A stretch of 64,000 nt of DNA from Gorsachius magnificus (Eukaryota > Chordata > Aves > Pelecaniformes > Ardeidae), in NCBI GenBank assembly GCA_034008185.1, contig CM067086.1, forward strand, positions 65,580,286 through 65,644,285. The letters run 5' to 3'. Under the pieces are notes generated by a model. That model ran no database searches. It saw nothing but the letters and a program-made list of their open reading frames with translations, and was not told where the DNA came from. Both the position numbers and the translations under genes were made by a program. Of this stretch, positions 38,201 through 53,639 are shown piece by piece. Numbering within the stretch: the first letter of the stretch is position 1; each line of letters begins with the position of its first letter.

Positions 38201-41200
38201 TGGATTTCTCTTGTGTCAGTTGCACTCCACCCTGGAAGCTTCTTCAGTGCTGTACCTTTCTTTAAAATGTGAATATAAGTTTAATTTCCAAGTCACCTCC
38301 TGCAATTATTACACAGCATTCTATGAGGTAGATATAGAAATAATACCAGTGAGACAGAAAGAATGCCCAGAAAGCTAGAAGAACTGCAGAACACCAGAAG
38401 TCTGGAGAGCAACATGGAGCAGCATTGCACCTAGAGCGGCTAGCAAGGAAGCCAAGCAATACCTGTTCTTCGGTAACAAGTGTGTTACGTGCCCTAAAAC
38501 CCATACAGGATAAGTTATTCTTCATACCCAGTTTTTAAGAACTACCCAAAGCCTACCAGGTCCGTGTGGGTACCAGAAGTACACAAGCATCACAGCACAC
38601 CTGAAGCTATGGTGGTTTTTTTTTTTTTAAAAAGTCTTAATAAACCAGAAATTAACAGTGCAGCAATGCAGAGAACTAGACTTCGATAGATCATCTTCAG
38701 ACTTAAAACATCCTGACAACTTACTAATTCACAGCAACCTTGGGTGTTTACTTTTATCATAATCTATAACAAAGTTAATCAGTCACCTCTAGCCAGGAAA
38801 AGACTTTGCAAGGCTGTAAATGTTTACTGCTGATCAGCAAAACTAATTCTGATCTATATAGCTTTATGACAGCAAACTGTTGCAATTTTACACTTTTTCT
38901 TCCCTTCAGAGGGCTTCCCAAAACGTTACCTCAAATAAACATTGAGCCTTTACAGGTCTCGCAACACCATCACAAATATTTAAGAATTATGAGGGATCTG
39001 CATGCACTTACTGAGAATGAATCGAAGTTTTTCATTTCTAGGTGCTCAGAGATTCTGATCCCCAGAAGAATCTCGCTGTACAGCTTCTCGCAGCGACTGC
39101 TTGAACAAGAGACCTGGCACTACTGTTGTCCTTGGATGGGAAGGTATGCTGGAAGACACTGGTTTATGCCCATTAACCATGCAAGACTCTTCGTATACGA
39201 ATGCAACCATTGAAACCCTAACGCCACACTGAAGGCTCTACAGAGATCAAGTGTCTTGGAAGACCAAAATTTTTACTGTTTATTTGCAGCACTAATCCAG
39301 CGTGCCTACTTCTGCTTACACGCTCTACAAAGTGAAGTTTCGTAAAACTTGCATTTATACATTCCAACAGATATTAAGTAATGCGCACAAGTGGCACAAT
39401 GGTTTGTAGAACAGAAAAATTTAAAACCACATATAGTTCTCCCTCAAATTTTTTCCTTTGGAGATCCAGCTTTTTCGTAGCCAAAACCCACAAAGACAGT
39501 CAGCATACTGCTACTATTTTTGTTCACCAGCTTTCAAAAAACCAAGCCACCCCATATGCTTCTCTTTATTTATCTAGATTTCTTTGATTTTGAAGGCAAG
39601 GAAGCCCTATGGGGCAAACCAGACCAAGGAAACACAGGATCTGTTTAAAGCAACGTTTCCCAAAGTACAAGCTATAATTCCAAACAGCATTACAGGACTT
39701 AGAAGTAGCATTTACAAGCCAAATAGAAATCCAGCTGCAGAAATAAAGCTTGTGAGCCCAAAACTAAAATTGGAAGTGGATTCCCCAGCAAACCATGTCT
39801 GAAGAGAGCTAGCTCAGAGACACAGAAATCAAGTAACCCATTACTGCTGGCTGGCTCAAGAGATTCCCTTTTGCCCTTGAGTTTTTATACCTGGCACCAC
39901 TCTCCATAAGGGCACCTTGGCCATGATACACTGTTTTCAACTGAATAGGGGAGCAGTATGATGCCAAGAAATTTTGCATCCCACTCCCCTGCCAGTGCAC
40001 AAGGATGCATGAGTACATACATAAGCTAGCTCCTTTTTATATGGGTTTTGCAGATACCCAAATTCCTACCTCTTCTCCCTCGCCCAGCCAAAGATACTGC
40101 ATACGCATTTTAGAAAATAAAGAGCACATTCCCTTGCCACGCTGTCAACACGTTGGCATTATGCCCATAGGAATATCTGTAAAGGTCTCCCACAACTGGT
40201 TTACTTTCCTCCTACAGCCCTATCAAAAGCAGCAGAAAGAGCTATAGCATTTGCTGCTATCGTGTAGAAATCTCTCAGGTGAGAGATGCTGTCGCTCTAC
40301 CACTGTGGAGGGCCACAGAAGGTAAGAATGACGTACGGAAACACTCACACCCCATCAGTCTGTTTCAACATCTTTGTAAAACTCAGAAGTAAATCTTCTG
40401 GAACTGCCCATTATAACAGAACAAGCCTGAAGTCCACTAGAAAGGCATTCGCATCTGGACAAATCCCAAACAAACTTCTCCTCTCCGTTTTGGCCAAGGA
40501 CAAAAATCCTCAACTGGGCTATTTTACAACTGCTTGGAAAGGGAGACTTTCCACATCCAGAAAATTTAATGTTTACGTTGAGTAACACAGAATACTGGTC
40601 TTAGTTCTGAACTGAGCTCATACATGCGAGGCAAAAGTATGAGGCTGCTAAACTACATGGGACATTATTTGCAATTCCCAAACCAAAGTTTCAGGTTGTA
40701 TTCAAAAGGCCTCCAAAAAGCTGGTTTTCCAAGAGAAGCAGACACTCGGAGTTACTCTTCAAGGACCTCTTTTTCCACTGAAAAAGCGGAGATGAACTGA
40801 TCCAAAGCAAAAGTATGTAACACCACAAGACCTATGTTCTACACCAAGTGCTTCATGAAGCCCACTTGAGCCTTTTCTAGTACCCCAAAACCAACCAGAA
40901 TATTTTTCATCCAAAGGCACTGCCCTCTTGTACATCCAACACAACGAACATTTACTATACTGAAGTTTTCTTCACAAACACGTGACGGACCTTATGGCAT
41001 GGCCCCGGCTGCCACTGGGGATTACACCACTCTTCTACACCCGAACCTCTTCCCCGTAGTTAGCTGCAGTGCCAGAGCGTTTGTGCCCGTTCCCATTCAC
41101 CCCGAGCTGACATCCCACCATTACTGCAGGCAGTAGAGGTGAAGCAATCACAGTAACAAAGACAACAGTCAAAAAACAATGAGTTTCACAAGGCAGAGAA

Positions 41201-43425
41201 GCAGCAAAGCATGATTTCCTCTGGGTACACATCTTGCAGTTGGATTCCTTCTTTGTCTACTAAGGTGACATCTCCAGTTGAAGCTTTTCCTCAGAGGTGA
41301 GAATCGGAATCACGTGGATTCCGTGCCATCTAACAAGGCGGGGGTGCGGGGGGCCCTTTCATCTCACAGACTCTCCTCAACAGAGCTCAAGCAGCATTGG
41401 GAGGCTTTGGAACCAAATCAGTTCAATGACATACTTCATTTCGAGTTACAGACTACAACCTCACCTGTCACTACATCTTTCTGTAAATCATGGAATATTC
41501 ATCAGAGGCAGATGGAAAATGACTGGGACGGGGAGCCGATCGTGCCAGTAGAGTTGAGGATGTGGTGTCCTCCCACAAGCAGACGGCCGGGAGCAGGAGC
41601 TACCTCAGCCATCTGACTTCACTCCGGCTATTTGCGTCATCACCCCAAAACCGATTGCCTTCTTCTGCCCCTACCCAACATCTGCCCTTTACAGTCTCAA
41701 AGAGGCATTAGATCCTTGAAGAGTTTATCCCACACCACTGAAATACAAGCGGCTACGAGCAGTTCCCATGGTCAGTTTGAAACAGAGACTTGTTGAGAAC
41801 TTCTCTAGATTTCAACTAGGCTTAATTTACACCAAGACAAACTGCACATCTGAACAGGCATTATCCGGACTCTTTTCTTCTAAAGATAAAACAAACAGAC
41901 AATAGGAAGCTAAAATATCCCATCAAATACTACATGCAATGCCACTTTTTTTTTTTCATTTTGACAACAGCTGTCACACTCTGCGTAAGTCTGTGCATCA
42001 AATAAAACTCCCCTAAAAACAGGCAACAGCATATGTAAAACCTGGGATTAGAAGGAAGAAAATGAAAAATTTAGATTATCACCAACCAGACCATTCTTTA
42101 GGCTTCACCATGCGTACGGGTGGGAAGTTACCTTCATTTCAGTAAACAAAAGACTGCTTTCAGTGACTTACATAGGCTTCGCTTAGTTCATGCCCAAGTA
42201 AGAATGGTGGCAGGGAGGTCACTTTGCACATCTGGTTTTCATGAACAAGTTGTTGTTTTTACAAATGAATGCCCTTATTTTCTGGATATTAAAGAGCATC
42301 ATACATGCTTATCTACCAGTATTTCTTTTAGTTCAACTCAACTAAGTGTTTTGCTCCCTTGACCTATGCATGACAAACTGATCTTTAATGCATTTCTCTA
42401 ACTCCACATAGCACAAAGCATCACACTTTTACCACCTGACATATTCCTAACAAATTTCATCAGCTCGTAAAACTTGAGACAGCTGGTTTTTCTCAGCTGC
42501 CATCTCTGCCCAAAACCTACATATCAGCCCCATACTCTCTGGCTTGGGTCTGAATAGTGTCTGAAACTGGAATCTAGCCAACTCCAAATCCAGTTCCTTC
42601 CTGCCTGCACCGACTTACGACATGCCCAGAGGAGAAAGAGCAAATCACTTTTGCCACAAAAAGACCTGCTTACCCTTTAACAAAGTATTGGTTTACAATT
42701 GTTCTCTCTACACCAAGAGATTTCCACTAGGTAAAGCCTTAATATAAACCAGTCTCCTCCAAGGAGTTTAAGGTATAAACTAGCAATATATGATCAGAAA
42801 CCAATCTTGATTTAAATTTAAAGTCACATTGCACATAATAAACTAGGAAGGTATGCTGAGCTTGACACAGACCCTGCTAATCACTTAAACCCTAGCTTTG
42901 CTTACAGAGGTAACCGTACTTTAGGTTTTGTAGTCTTCCTGCATCCTTACATGGAAAGGTATTTGTTATATTACACCAGCCTCTGCATGCTGGAAACTCA
43001 AAACTTGCACTAAAACTAAATATATAGTACTCAAGCATTGCAGCTGGAAGCACGATTGTGCAACCAAGGAGATAAGGCAGGGCTGAGCCAGCAACGTTAA
43101 AGTATTTTGTGCTCAAACACCGAAAGTAAGGCACAAAACAAAAGTCAAAGTTAAGGCTTTTTTGCTCTGACAGCAAGCAGACTGATGACACTGGGAAAAA
43201 ATGGCTTATCTATCTCTCAAAGGTGAAAGGAGGAACATATTTAAAGCTTTTGGGAAAGCTCTGTCAAAGTCTTTAAACGGGTACAGGGACTCACTACCAA
43301 AAAGGGTTATTTAAGAAATGCTTTTGGTATTGTGGAAAAAAATCACAGTGCACATCCCTAAAAACAAGAGAGTAGCTTTGCAATCTCTACCCCGGCAGCT
43401 TCAGCAAGACATCTTACCTAAGGAG

Positions 43426-43448
43426 AAAAAAAAAAAAAAAAAAAAAAA
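43426..43448. repeat. A23 homopolymer
   Basis: Twenty-three consecutive A in intron 1, with no recognisable retroposon body next to it. Confidence 0.9.
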
Positions 43449-45483
43449 TCATCTCATGACAGTCAGTAAGACTGCAGCATTGCAGCTTCCACAGACGCTG
43501 CCCGTGGCAGCACGTTCCTGCATCCTCTAGGAACGCCAGTACCATCCCAGGAGCAGCTAGCCTGCAGAAGTGTTTAAAAGCATCTCTTGTGTTTTAGGCT
43601 TTTCATTAGTCCAGTGAAGACAAGGGAGGAATAAAAAAACCCATGCAAGACTCATCCATTTGGCTATTGCCAAACTTCCTTCTCTGATGGAAGAGCTTGC
43701 CTCCTCACAGATCTTCCCTAAAACCAATTTGTTCCCTTTGCCTAATTTGCTGGTAGTTTTTTGGAAAAAAACCACTGAGGTACTCACAGCCCATTTAATG
43801 AAACCTTCCAGCAGAATCAGATTAGGGAAGATTCTTCCAAAGAAGTCCTCCATCTCCACAGCCGTTCTACCAACCGGAGAGTACTGATGTGCAGCAAGGC
43901 ATGGTAACCTCTCCCATCACATGCATGGTTCTGGAATGGGACTTCTGCCCACAGCCTACGACAAAAGGCCACGCACTAAACTCACAAATTCAAAACTCAC
44001 TACTCAAAACTACTCCAGCAAATTTTAAGATCCAGAAAGTAATTCAAAGTAGGTCTTGCACGTCTGCTAGCAGAAAGGTTAGGACAACTACAAGATACGA
44101 ATCCTACCTAGCCTGAAAGATTCCTCTCCAATGCCAAAATGATTTTTGAACCCAAGTATTGAATTTCACAGTCGCTTGCTCTCAAAGGTCACGCATGGAC
44201 AGGCGGAAAGCAAGTTGGGAGTACAGCAACATTATGGTTTATTAACCAATGTTTCATAAAAAAACCCCACGGTCATTGGTGAGAGGCAGAGCCCTGTCAC
44301 AGGACACACAGGGAAGCAGGAACCATGCAGCTCTCAATAATTTTCAACAGCTCAGTCTCTCCTGTGAAAGGAGGACATACACATGCTACTCCTGTTTCAA
44401 AGGCTATGACTCCACCATTGCTAAATCAGACATCAACAACCAAAATAAAGTCATGCTGTCGCACAGGAAGAAATACAGCTGTGCTTATATCAAAGTTTCA
44501 GCCCATTAACTTCTGTGTCTAGACTAAACAGTCCTTTCACTCTTCCTAAAGGCACATGCTAGAGAGTTTGCACATTCGATCTCCAGTTTATTTGTAAAAC
44601 ACACGAGGAGATATAAGCTTTTATATGCTTCAGTTTGTTTAGTTTACTTTCATACAGTGACTAATTGTCTTCACAGTCGGTACCCCTTTGTCTTCATCCA
44701 TGACCTTCACATGCCATAAGAGGATCCACCTCATAAGTTTGAAGCCTACCCATTTGTTTAGGCATTCCTAAAGCCATCCAGTTTGAAGATTAAAACTGTT
44801 TCACAACAGTTTATGAACTTACTGGATTCTAAAATAAAGATGGCATACATATTTGAGGGTGAAGAATAATTGGAAAGCCTACTAAATGCACCACTACAGC
44901 TGAATATGAAGATTGCCTTCCAAAAGCATTTATCAGTTAGAAAGGCTATGCCAATGCTCCTCCTTTCTCCTCGATTCCTTGAACGTAAAGAGGAAAAAGG
45001 AGAATTTTGCAACAACGGGGATCAGTTAACACTACAATACTCAAGACCACCGCCATAATGCTGCTTGGCCTTCTCCTTTTCCCACTTACTATGTGCCAGC
45101 TACCTCAACCTTTTCTCGCCTGTCCCCATTCCTTTGGGGAGGCAGCATAGTAAACTGACATTTTTAATTCAGATTTGTCCCACTGTGCAGCTGGCTGCTT
45201 TTGCCTCTGTTTAATACAATTAGCTGCTGTACAGAAATGTAGCTATATCATAGTTAATATAAGCAATAAATATGACAGATGAACATTAGGTCTTTATTGC
45301 TAAACACTTCATAAGGGCACATGTGGCCTTCATACCATTCCCTAGCATGGGAAACCTTCTGCTACATTAGATTAGGAACAGTCCCACATCTAGTTCATCC
45401 TCTTTGAAGCATGCTAGTTTAATCTACACTGAGGTCAGGATATGCAGCATGCCTAAGTCCGGTATTAAAGATTATATCATTAA

Positions 45484-45504
45484 GGGGGGGGGGGGGGGGG
45501 GGGG
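45484..45504. repeat. G21 homopolymer
   Basis: Twenty-one consecutive G in intron 1. Confidence 0.9.
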
Positions 45505-46215
45505 AAAAACAACACACACCTAAAGTAAATCACTTCCAGAAGCACAAAACAGGGCTTGCTTACTTTCCCTCCCTGCAGGAGAACAAATTGCTATTGATAG
45601 AAGCCTGCCTAATAGGTCCTTCAGCAATCGGCACCTTCAGATCATGCCTAATCAAATTCAGCTCATCTCAAAACCAATTTGCTTTTAATACAACAAACTC
45701 TTCAGCATTGTAGATGTTGTCTGTATCCATTTTCACAATTGCTGTTCGTAGTATCTGTCATCTCTATGACATTTCTGTTGTGAATCAGAGGAAAGCTTTT
45801 AGCCGAATGATTCTTTCTTCGCCATGAGCTAATAACTGCCGCTACTCAGAAGCTGCATGCACACTTCTGACCGAGCTCACGGGACTTCATATTCCAGCCT
45901 TGGAAGAACCAAACACAACTTGAGTACAAAAGCAGCTGATACTTGCTATTTTTAGGAACAGAACTTACACTAATCAGAAGCAAGAGCTACATCTAGACAA
46001 CACAAGTCCAGTGTCAACTTGTTCACATCTCATTCACAACTCAATCACATTAAAACGCTGTGTCCTCCTGCCACACAGCCCCCGAGTAACAAGTTTTCCA
46101 AAGACTGAACATTTCTATTACAACTGTTGAAGCTCCTTCCGCAAAGATCTCCTACAAGGACCACCCTCTTGTATCTTAAGCTCCATTAACTCTAGCCAGC
46201 AAGTGCTGTTTGTGG

Positions 46216-46402
46216 GAATCCCAGAATGGCAAGGGTTGGAAGGGACCTCAGGAGATCATCTAGTCCAACCCCCCTACTAAAGCAGGTTCTCCTAGAGCAT
46301 GTTACACAGGACTTCATCCAGGCGGGGGTTGAATATCTCCAGGGAAGGAGACTCCACAGCCCCCCTGGGCAACCTGGGCCAGGGCTCGGGCACCCTCAGA
46401 GG
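46216..46402 (-). mobile_element. CR1 LINE, 3'-end fragment
   Basis: GAATCCCAGAATGGCAAGGG, TTGGAAGGGACCTCAGGAGA, GGCGGGGGTTGAATATCTCC and AGGGCTCGGGCACCCTCAGA mark the reverse complement of a CR1 tail. It is the same subfamily as the copy at 2261-2597. Confidence 0.95.
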
Positions 46403-46806
46403 AAGGGCAGTAGAAAGATGTTTATTTTGTAGAGTCAGTCAAACCCAAAGATGGGTTACTCTTTACTGCTGAACTCCCAGCCCCACGATGCCAACTCGGA
46501 TGTTAAGAAAAACCCACAAACAGCTTATTGCCCTTCTCCTCCCCCGGTCTCGGTTTGGTTTTAAGTCGCATAGCCAGAAGTGCACCCATTATAGAGTCAT
46601 CAGCAGAGATCCAGCCAGAGAGGGCTTGCACAGGAGGTCACATTGCAAGGTTAAGTGTACGAGTCGTGGCAGAAGCAGCACATCTGGTCACCCAGAGCAG
46701 ATGCCCAATGGTGTACCACAGCCAAAGAGCGGGGACAGCACCGCTCCAGCTATCCCCCTGCCTTCAAAGCACACCAAGCTGCCACTTTGGAAGCCCCTAC
46801 TGCTCT

Positions 46807-46862
46807 TGACTGCACTATTTGCTTAATATGATGATGACTGTACTATTTGCTTAATATGATGA
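46807..46862. repeat. 28-bp tandem duplication (two copies)
   Basis: Two adjacent 28-base units (46807-46834 and 46835-46862) share ACTATTTGCTTAATATGATG and differ at a single base (C/T). The near-identity suggests a recent duplication and a likely length polymorphism. Confidence 0.9.
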
Positions 46863-49800
46863 CCGAGACCTATTCTAGGCCAGCGAGTAATAGGATTAAA
46901 ACAGTCTAATCCCAGATGTTACTTGCAGTTTGCCAGAGAAGTTACGAATTGGTCCCCCAAAGTAAGTGAGTGACGCTATGATCTCAAGACCCAGTACTAA
47001 CCTACATAAAGCTATACCAGTAAATGTCTAAAAGAGGTAAGGGAGGCATAAAATTCTGAACTGCATCTTGGCAAGAGGGAAACAAATCACCTAAAGAAAA
47101 GCACAACTCCTCCAACCTGGTATTAGCATGTGCAGGTGATAAAAGTGAAAAATGCAAGGACACCATTTAGCCATGTATTTATAAAACAAAGTGAGAAGCT
47201 TTGCCTCACAAGTCTTTCTGGAAGTAGGCATCCTCTCTATGCCAGCATCCCCATTCCTGTCCCTCAAGGTTTAAGCTTGTGACAAGTCACATGTGAGCTT
47301 TTCAGTGGTGACCTTGGGCCAGAGTGAGAATAAACATAAGGATATTTGTGGATAAAAGGAAAAGCCTCCTCAACAAAAATGAGATTTAGGCTATGGAACA
47401 GTACAAACAGAACAGGATTTGACAGCACAAAGTGCACCTGGAAACCAACTAGAGTTTCTGCTTCAAGCTGGGAGCTCAGACTGAATCCTCCTCTGCTTTT
47501 GCCTTGCTGACCACAGGACAAACAAGCCACAAGCACGACAATGCAGAATAACCAAACACAACCCTAGATGACATCATGAAAAGCGCTTCTACTAGGCATG
47601 AGGTAAGACTGCAGCCACACAACATGCTAGAGGAGTCTCCTTTGGAAGGTTTCATACCCATACTCGTCACGGATACTCACAACAAATTCAGAACCAAAGC
47701 ATGTGCAGACAATACCAACACGAAAAATGACATGAGAGAAGGGCTGGTTCAGCCTACCTAAACAGCTGTCGCCTACAGGCATGTCTATGGTATTTTGCAA
47801 ACAGTTGTAAAACATCTCTGATGGCACTCTGAACTAATAAACGCTACCTTCAGCAAGGCATGTTGGCTCAGGCTCGGTGCCGTTCCACGCTCACACAGCT
47901 TCTCATTAGCTTAGAGTACAGGAAAAGAAGGTTTCATCTTCTCAAAGTATCAAGTTGATAGGTGCTATCGCTACTGAGGAGTAAGCAAGTTAGAGAGCAG
48001 CATTAACTCCGTAATAAATGAGCATAAAGCAGTCATAACGTAGTTTGAACTGGATAAGAAAAAGTTCCTGACTTCCTAGGGAAAAAAAAAATCTGTTCTC
48101 AAGCAACCTTGTAATCATAGTTGAAAAACAGCCTGCTGTTAAGATGGAGCATGAAATAGCCTAAGCAAGATGCTGCTTTCAGCAACAAAAAAACCAAAGC
48201 CCAAGTCTTAATAACCTAGAAAGCAATTTCTAGTTTTACACGCATATATTTAAATAGTCAAGTGGACTTCTACAGTATCTACTCATTTATAAATTTGAAT
48301 TGAAAATGGGAAACTATGCATCCTTGATTCTGCCAAGATGGGAAAGGAGCAGGTATTTGGTTCTACAAGAGAATTGCATCAGTCAAAGGCAAAGTCTTGC
48401 ATTTCTCAGACTTGTTTACTCAGAGTAAACCGTCTGTTTCCCATATTTTAAGAAAAAAATTAAGGCTTCCACTTCTATATGTGTGACCTACTGCCTGTAC
48501 ATGCCAAAGAGATTACAGTTTAACTTCCAGAATGCACTCAGTTTCCTTTTTATAACAAGCATTAAACATGCAGATGTTTGATGCTGATTTGCTTCAACAA
48601 ATACAGATTTTAGCTTCTGGAGTTTGAAGTTCCTGCTCTCTGATTTTACATCGGTATCAAGATGCTGTGAATAAAGCCTACAGCTGGATACAAATCTGCA
48701 GTCCAAGAAAGTCAGAGTACTCCAAGGAATAGGATAGTCGCAGAGAACCAGCTCAGGAATGTTTTCTTTCTTAGCTTAAATGAAGCAAAACCTTCGCTCT
48801 CTCCAGCCATACACAAGCTTTCACTGAAAAATCCACATATCTTTCCTCAAATATAACCCTTTCTACTGTTGTTTTTTTTCTACCTTGCAGTTAATGTTGT
48901 ATTCAGACACAATACTTCTGGTGTTTGATTAATCTACTTGCAAGCTCTGACCTGGCACTGATCCCATATGCTCAATATGCAGCATATAAGACCCATCGTA
49001 AACTAAGCACAAGACATAAAGGTCTCCAAGAAGCCACTGTCAATATTAAATAAAAAAATAAATCAGTTTCTCCAGAACAGCAGCCTTCCAGCTACGACTC
49101 TTGAAGCAAATGATTCTCAGAGAGAGAATCATGACCTTGAACGCATTTAACGGGTGGCTACCATTATTTGCTATAGATGTTCCTTTAAATGAAGCCTAAA
49201 GTACATTTTTAAATAAGGCTCAAAAGCAGAGCCCAAGGTACCTGAGCAGTTTCACCAATATATTTACACCACATAGTGCAGAAAATGACAGAAGCATTAA
49301 ACAAAGCTTCAGCTTGATATCAAACAGCAAATCCATCTAAGTGCAACGTAAGTCCCCAGTTTAATGCCATAGCCAGGATGAACCTCCCTCTGCCTTGGGT
49401 CCAGAAAGAGACACAAACCGCTCTCAAGGGCGAGCAGAGATACCATATTGCCTCTGCGTTTGCCAACACCACCGGGAAACCGCATCAGCTTCTTCCTGAA
49501 CTGCACAGCAAGAGGCAAACAAAAGAGTTCCATGAAATGTCAAACAGACAAGTTAAAAACTGGAAATGTCCCTAGAAGTAGGAAACGCTTCAGGAACTTT
49601 ATGTAGCTTGTCAAGGAGGTAGTGGTTAAGGAGCAACCTCAAGCCAGCAGAGAAAGGCCATACAAGAAACAGGAATCCAAAAATGAAGGTCCCTTCAGAT
49701 TAACACAAAAAGACACGTTTCAAATCTAAATTTTCTCCAAGTATCAAGCGGTCCATCAAACAGAACAACTTCCCAAAAGTTACTGTAGAATTTATCACTG

Positions 49801-52800
49801 TAAAAATAGATGAGAATTTTATTCCATTTTTTCAAAAGGTTAAATTTGAGCAGAACTACAGCCTGTTTATTGGAGGATGTCCAACGGCCCACATTAAACA
49901 AAGCTCACGTAACAATTCCTAGTGGCTCCTTTGGGTACAGCAGCCAGTAAGTTAACAGATCCATTTATTTTAATGGTTGACTGGAAAATTCATACATAAA
50001 ATGCTGATGGTGACTTCAAAGTGACAACACTGAGCAACAGCCCTTAGTTTTATATAGTTAGATTAAAAAAAAAAATTTGATTTGCAAAACCCATTAAGTC
50101 TATAAGACAAAGTCTTCCTCAGCTAAGGACGCACCAGGCTGCACCTCTTAGATAATTTAGAGTAGCTAATGGAAGCCTTTGGTTAGTAAGAAACATTACC
50201 CTTACGTACACACACCTATTAGAAAGCCCATCCAAAACTCCTTAGAATCAGTTGCGGTACAACATGGTGAAAGTATCTAATGTCAGGTGCAAAATCCTTT
50301 CATCGCTAGAGAACTGGGCGATTGACTAAAACTTACTCCTCTTTGGTATTCCTCCTTTGACTTACATCGTTTTAGTCAAGTGACTTTTTTGAGAAGTTAA
50401 AGCTGCCCATCGACATCATGCAGTCCCAAAGGAAGAAAGATTTGATGGCCCCAGGCCACTGACACTTGCCTTCGGTGAAAGCCAGCCCACACAAAACAAA
50501 GCCATGCTGGTCCGAACACCATTATGCCAGAATAAATTCTTCAGAATGTAATTCAAACTTGGGGGGAAAAGGGGTGCTGGGAGGAAGGGGATAGGACATG
50601 AGCCTCAAGAAGCTGACCAGATACCAGACGAGTCAAACAAAGGCTGTACAAACAACATACTAGTTACTGTATTCAATATCTTCTTCAAAACTCCTTCCAG
50701 CCCCATGTTCCAAACAATATATAATGGGCCATTACTTAGACAGGACTTCAAATAAAGCTTCCCCCCCTTCACTCCCCCCTCCCCCCAAAAATTAGAATAT
50801 GAAGGCTTCTGCTTCACCAGGAAATCCATAGCCTTTTGTGAACAGATGATGCTAGGAGCAGATGTACCCAAGCAGATTCCACAAGCAGATTCACAGTCAA
50901 GCAGATGATCTCGTCTTTACCAGCCATCTTGACCTGTCTGGCTTGATATACATAAACTGGTTTTATTCACTACAACATTGATTATGTAAACCTCGACAAA
51001 ATCTTAACCAAACGTGCACTGCCACATCACCAACAGAAAATACGTAACGAGCTACTGGGAGAAGGTTATTAGAAATGTATTTGCTGCAATGACCGACTTC
51101 AAATGCCTCAGGCTTTACCCTCTGATCACATTAATGTGCGGACAAGCAATCACAACTATTGCGAGACAACGCGGGATCGTATTCTGGTGGGAGAACTACC
51201 TACTGCCAAAAGAACGCCTTCCCCTTGATTTAAAGGTCAAGTATACAACAACCCTACTTTAATACTGCTGAGACAGAGAAAGAGCAAAAGATAAAGGGAA
51301 AGTTTTGTCATCTTAAAAAAAGGATTCTCGGCAGCCTGCCAGGTATGCCAATTCCTTTGTTCATCATCCTTTCACCATCTAATGTAAAAGTCTCGCAGCT
51401 CAAGACAGAAGTTATTCATCAACATCACAATCAATGCTTTTTTTTAAAAAAAAAACCCACAGTGTCTCAAAACAACTTTTTTCTTTTTTTTTTCTAAATC
51501 CAGCTGTGAGATCACTCTTATCAATTGTAATCAAGCAGCTGTAGCAAGAGCTGCAATGCTACGCTTCTGCCGGTCCACAGGTCTCAATTTCACTATGGGG
51601 AGGAGAGCAGATTTATATTGTTTAATTTAAATGGAACTCCAGGTTACAAGATTTTAATACAGAATAGGTATTAGAATATTTTTTTTTAGTATACTGAACA
51701 GATGCTTAAGCTGTTCCAAGAGTTCCTAGTCACAAATGTTGAGTCACCAAAGAGAGATGTTAGTATTATTTATGGCACTACATACAACATTTAAGACATC
51801 TCCGATAGGAAATGCAGTAATCAACTCCTAAAGTGTCAAATGGATCTTAAAACCCCAATCTCCAGTCCAAAAATGGAAAATGCAGTTCCTGAAGTCATGG
51901 CATTTCCTGGACTGCTTCCATCACGGCTACCTATTTCTGCATCACATCCACCAAGCACGGGGTGTCGGGAAGCTGTGACAGCCAATGCCCTGTTGTTCCA
52001 GTGTAGCCTACAGACACCTACTGACCGGAGAGATTCAGCTGCCCCTTTGCAGACTTCTTGTTCAGAATTATACTGCAAGGACAAGAGCATTTGTTTGCTT
52101 TTTTAGTACACACGTAACACCCAGAAGATATGACCTCAGTAATTCCAGAGAACAGCTGATACTCAAATAAAAACTAAACTCCGACATATAAAGTTTATTT
52201 ACATTTTACTGGCACGTTTCAACACACAGCAGCGAAGATCAAGACCTCTGGCAGAACTGATAAGCCAAGATCAATGCATTTCCATATTAAAGGAAAAGCA
52301 CACCAGGCTTTGCTAGGTTAAGATCAGAGCCAAAACATTTCATACTTCTGTACTTTCAACTACTGCTAAAAATAGTAAAGCAACAGAAAGGAAAATGCTT
52401 CCAGCTGTGCACAAAAAGCCTCTGCAGCACAACATCAATTTATGCACTCTAATTTAATTAAAGATTCAGCATTATACCAGGACTTTATTGTTAGAGACAG
52501 TGCTGCACAGCTGAGGTTACCCTCCATTTCCACAACTGAAACAGCAAGAACGTTTCTTTATTAAATTTAGTCTGATACGGATATTTCCCCCAAATGAAGT
52601 TGCTCGACTTGAATTCAAGTCTTTTGAGTGCCAGCTATGCCACGTTCATGGCCATAGCTGTATTTTATTCCACGGTAACTGCAATCTTGACCTAGTCTCG
52701 TGAGAAGAAACATTCAGCATCCCTTAAGGAGAAGAGGTAGACCATTGGACACGCAGGTACCCAGTCTCCACCGCTCTTTTTATCCGCTCCCAGCGATTCA

Positions 52801-53639
52801 AACCAGTTTATTCTGCAGAGGCGAACGTGGTTCCTTTGTGAAGTGACTCGACCAAAACAAAACAAGAAAAAAAAAAAATCCCTAACCAACCAAGCCAACC
52901 AGAATAAGGGTTTTCTACGACCTTGCAGCAAATATGTAACAGATTGGGGGGGGGGAGGCTGAATAACGCGGCGAGGCTGCAGCCGTTCTGCTTCCCGGCT
53001 GGCTTGAAGCCTTTTCTGTTGCGTTTATGACTAAAAATTGTTCCGTTAACCGTGCGTTTTCTAGGCACCAAGCTCCCAGAACGAAGCAGCACCTCTCCGA
53101 AGGTTGGCAAGGGCTCAGGGCGAGCACGGCTGCGGCGCTGCTCCCGCGGCGCTGGGCGGAACGGTTCCCAGCCCCCGGGGCAGGGCAGAGCGCGCTGCCG
53201 AGCGGGTCCCTCCCACATCCCCATCCAGCCGAGGAAATAAACCTTCCCAGCGGGAACCGGGGGGCGACCGCTTCGGGTCTCCCGCCCGCCTTCCCTCCCA
53301 GTGCCGAAGCCATCTCCCCTGCAAGCTGCGCGGAGGCCGGCACCCGCCGGGGGGGGGGGAACGCCGGGGAGAGGCGGGCCGGCGGCGGGGGGCGCCTCGC
53401 CACCACCCGGCACCGCCGGACCGGGCCGGGGTCTCGGTCTCCCCGCGGCCTCGCCCGGCAACTCCACGTCGCCCCCGACCCCCCCACAAGGCGCATAAAG
53501 TTTCTCTCCGCCCCGCCCCGCCGCGCTCCCCCCCCGTGGAAAGTTGCTGGCGGCGGGGCCGGGCGGCCACCCCCGCACAGCGCGGCGGGGCGCGAAGGGG
53601 ACCCGGGCCGCGTCCCCCATCGCCGCCTCAGCGGGGCTT

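Noticed and set aside
43426..43448. A23 run as the tail of a processed pseudogene or SINE
   Set aside because: There is no recognisable gene-derived or SINE body on either side and no target duplication.
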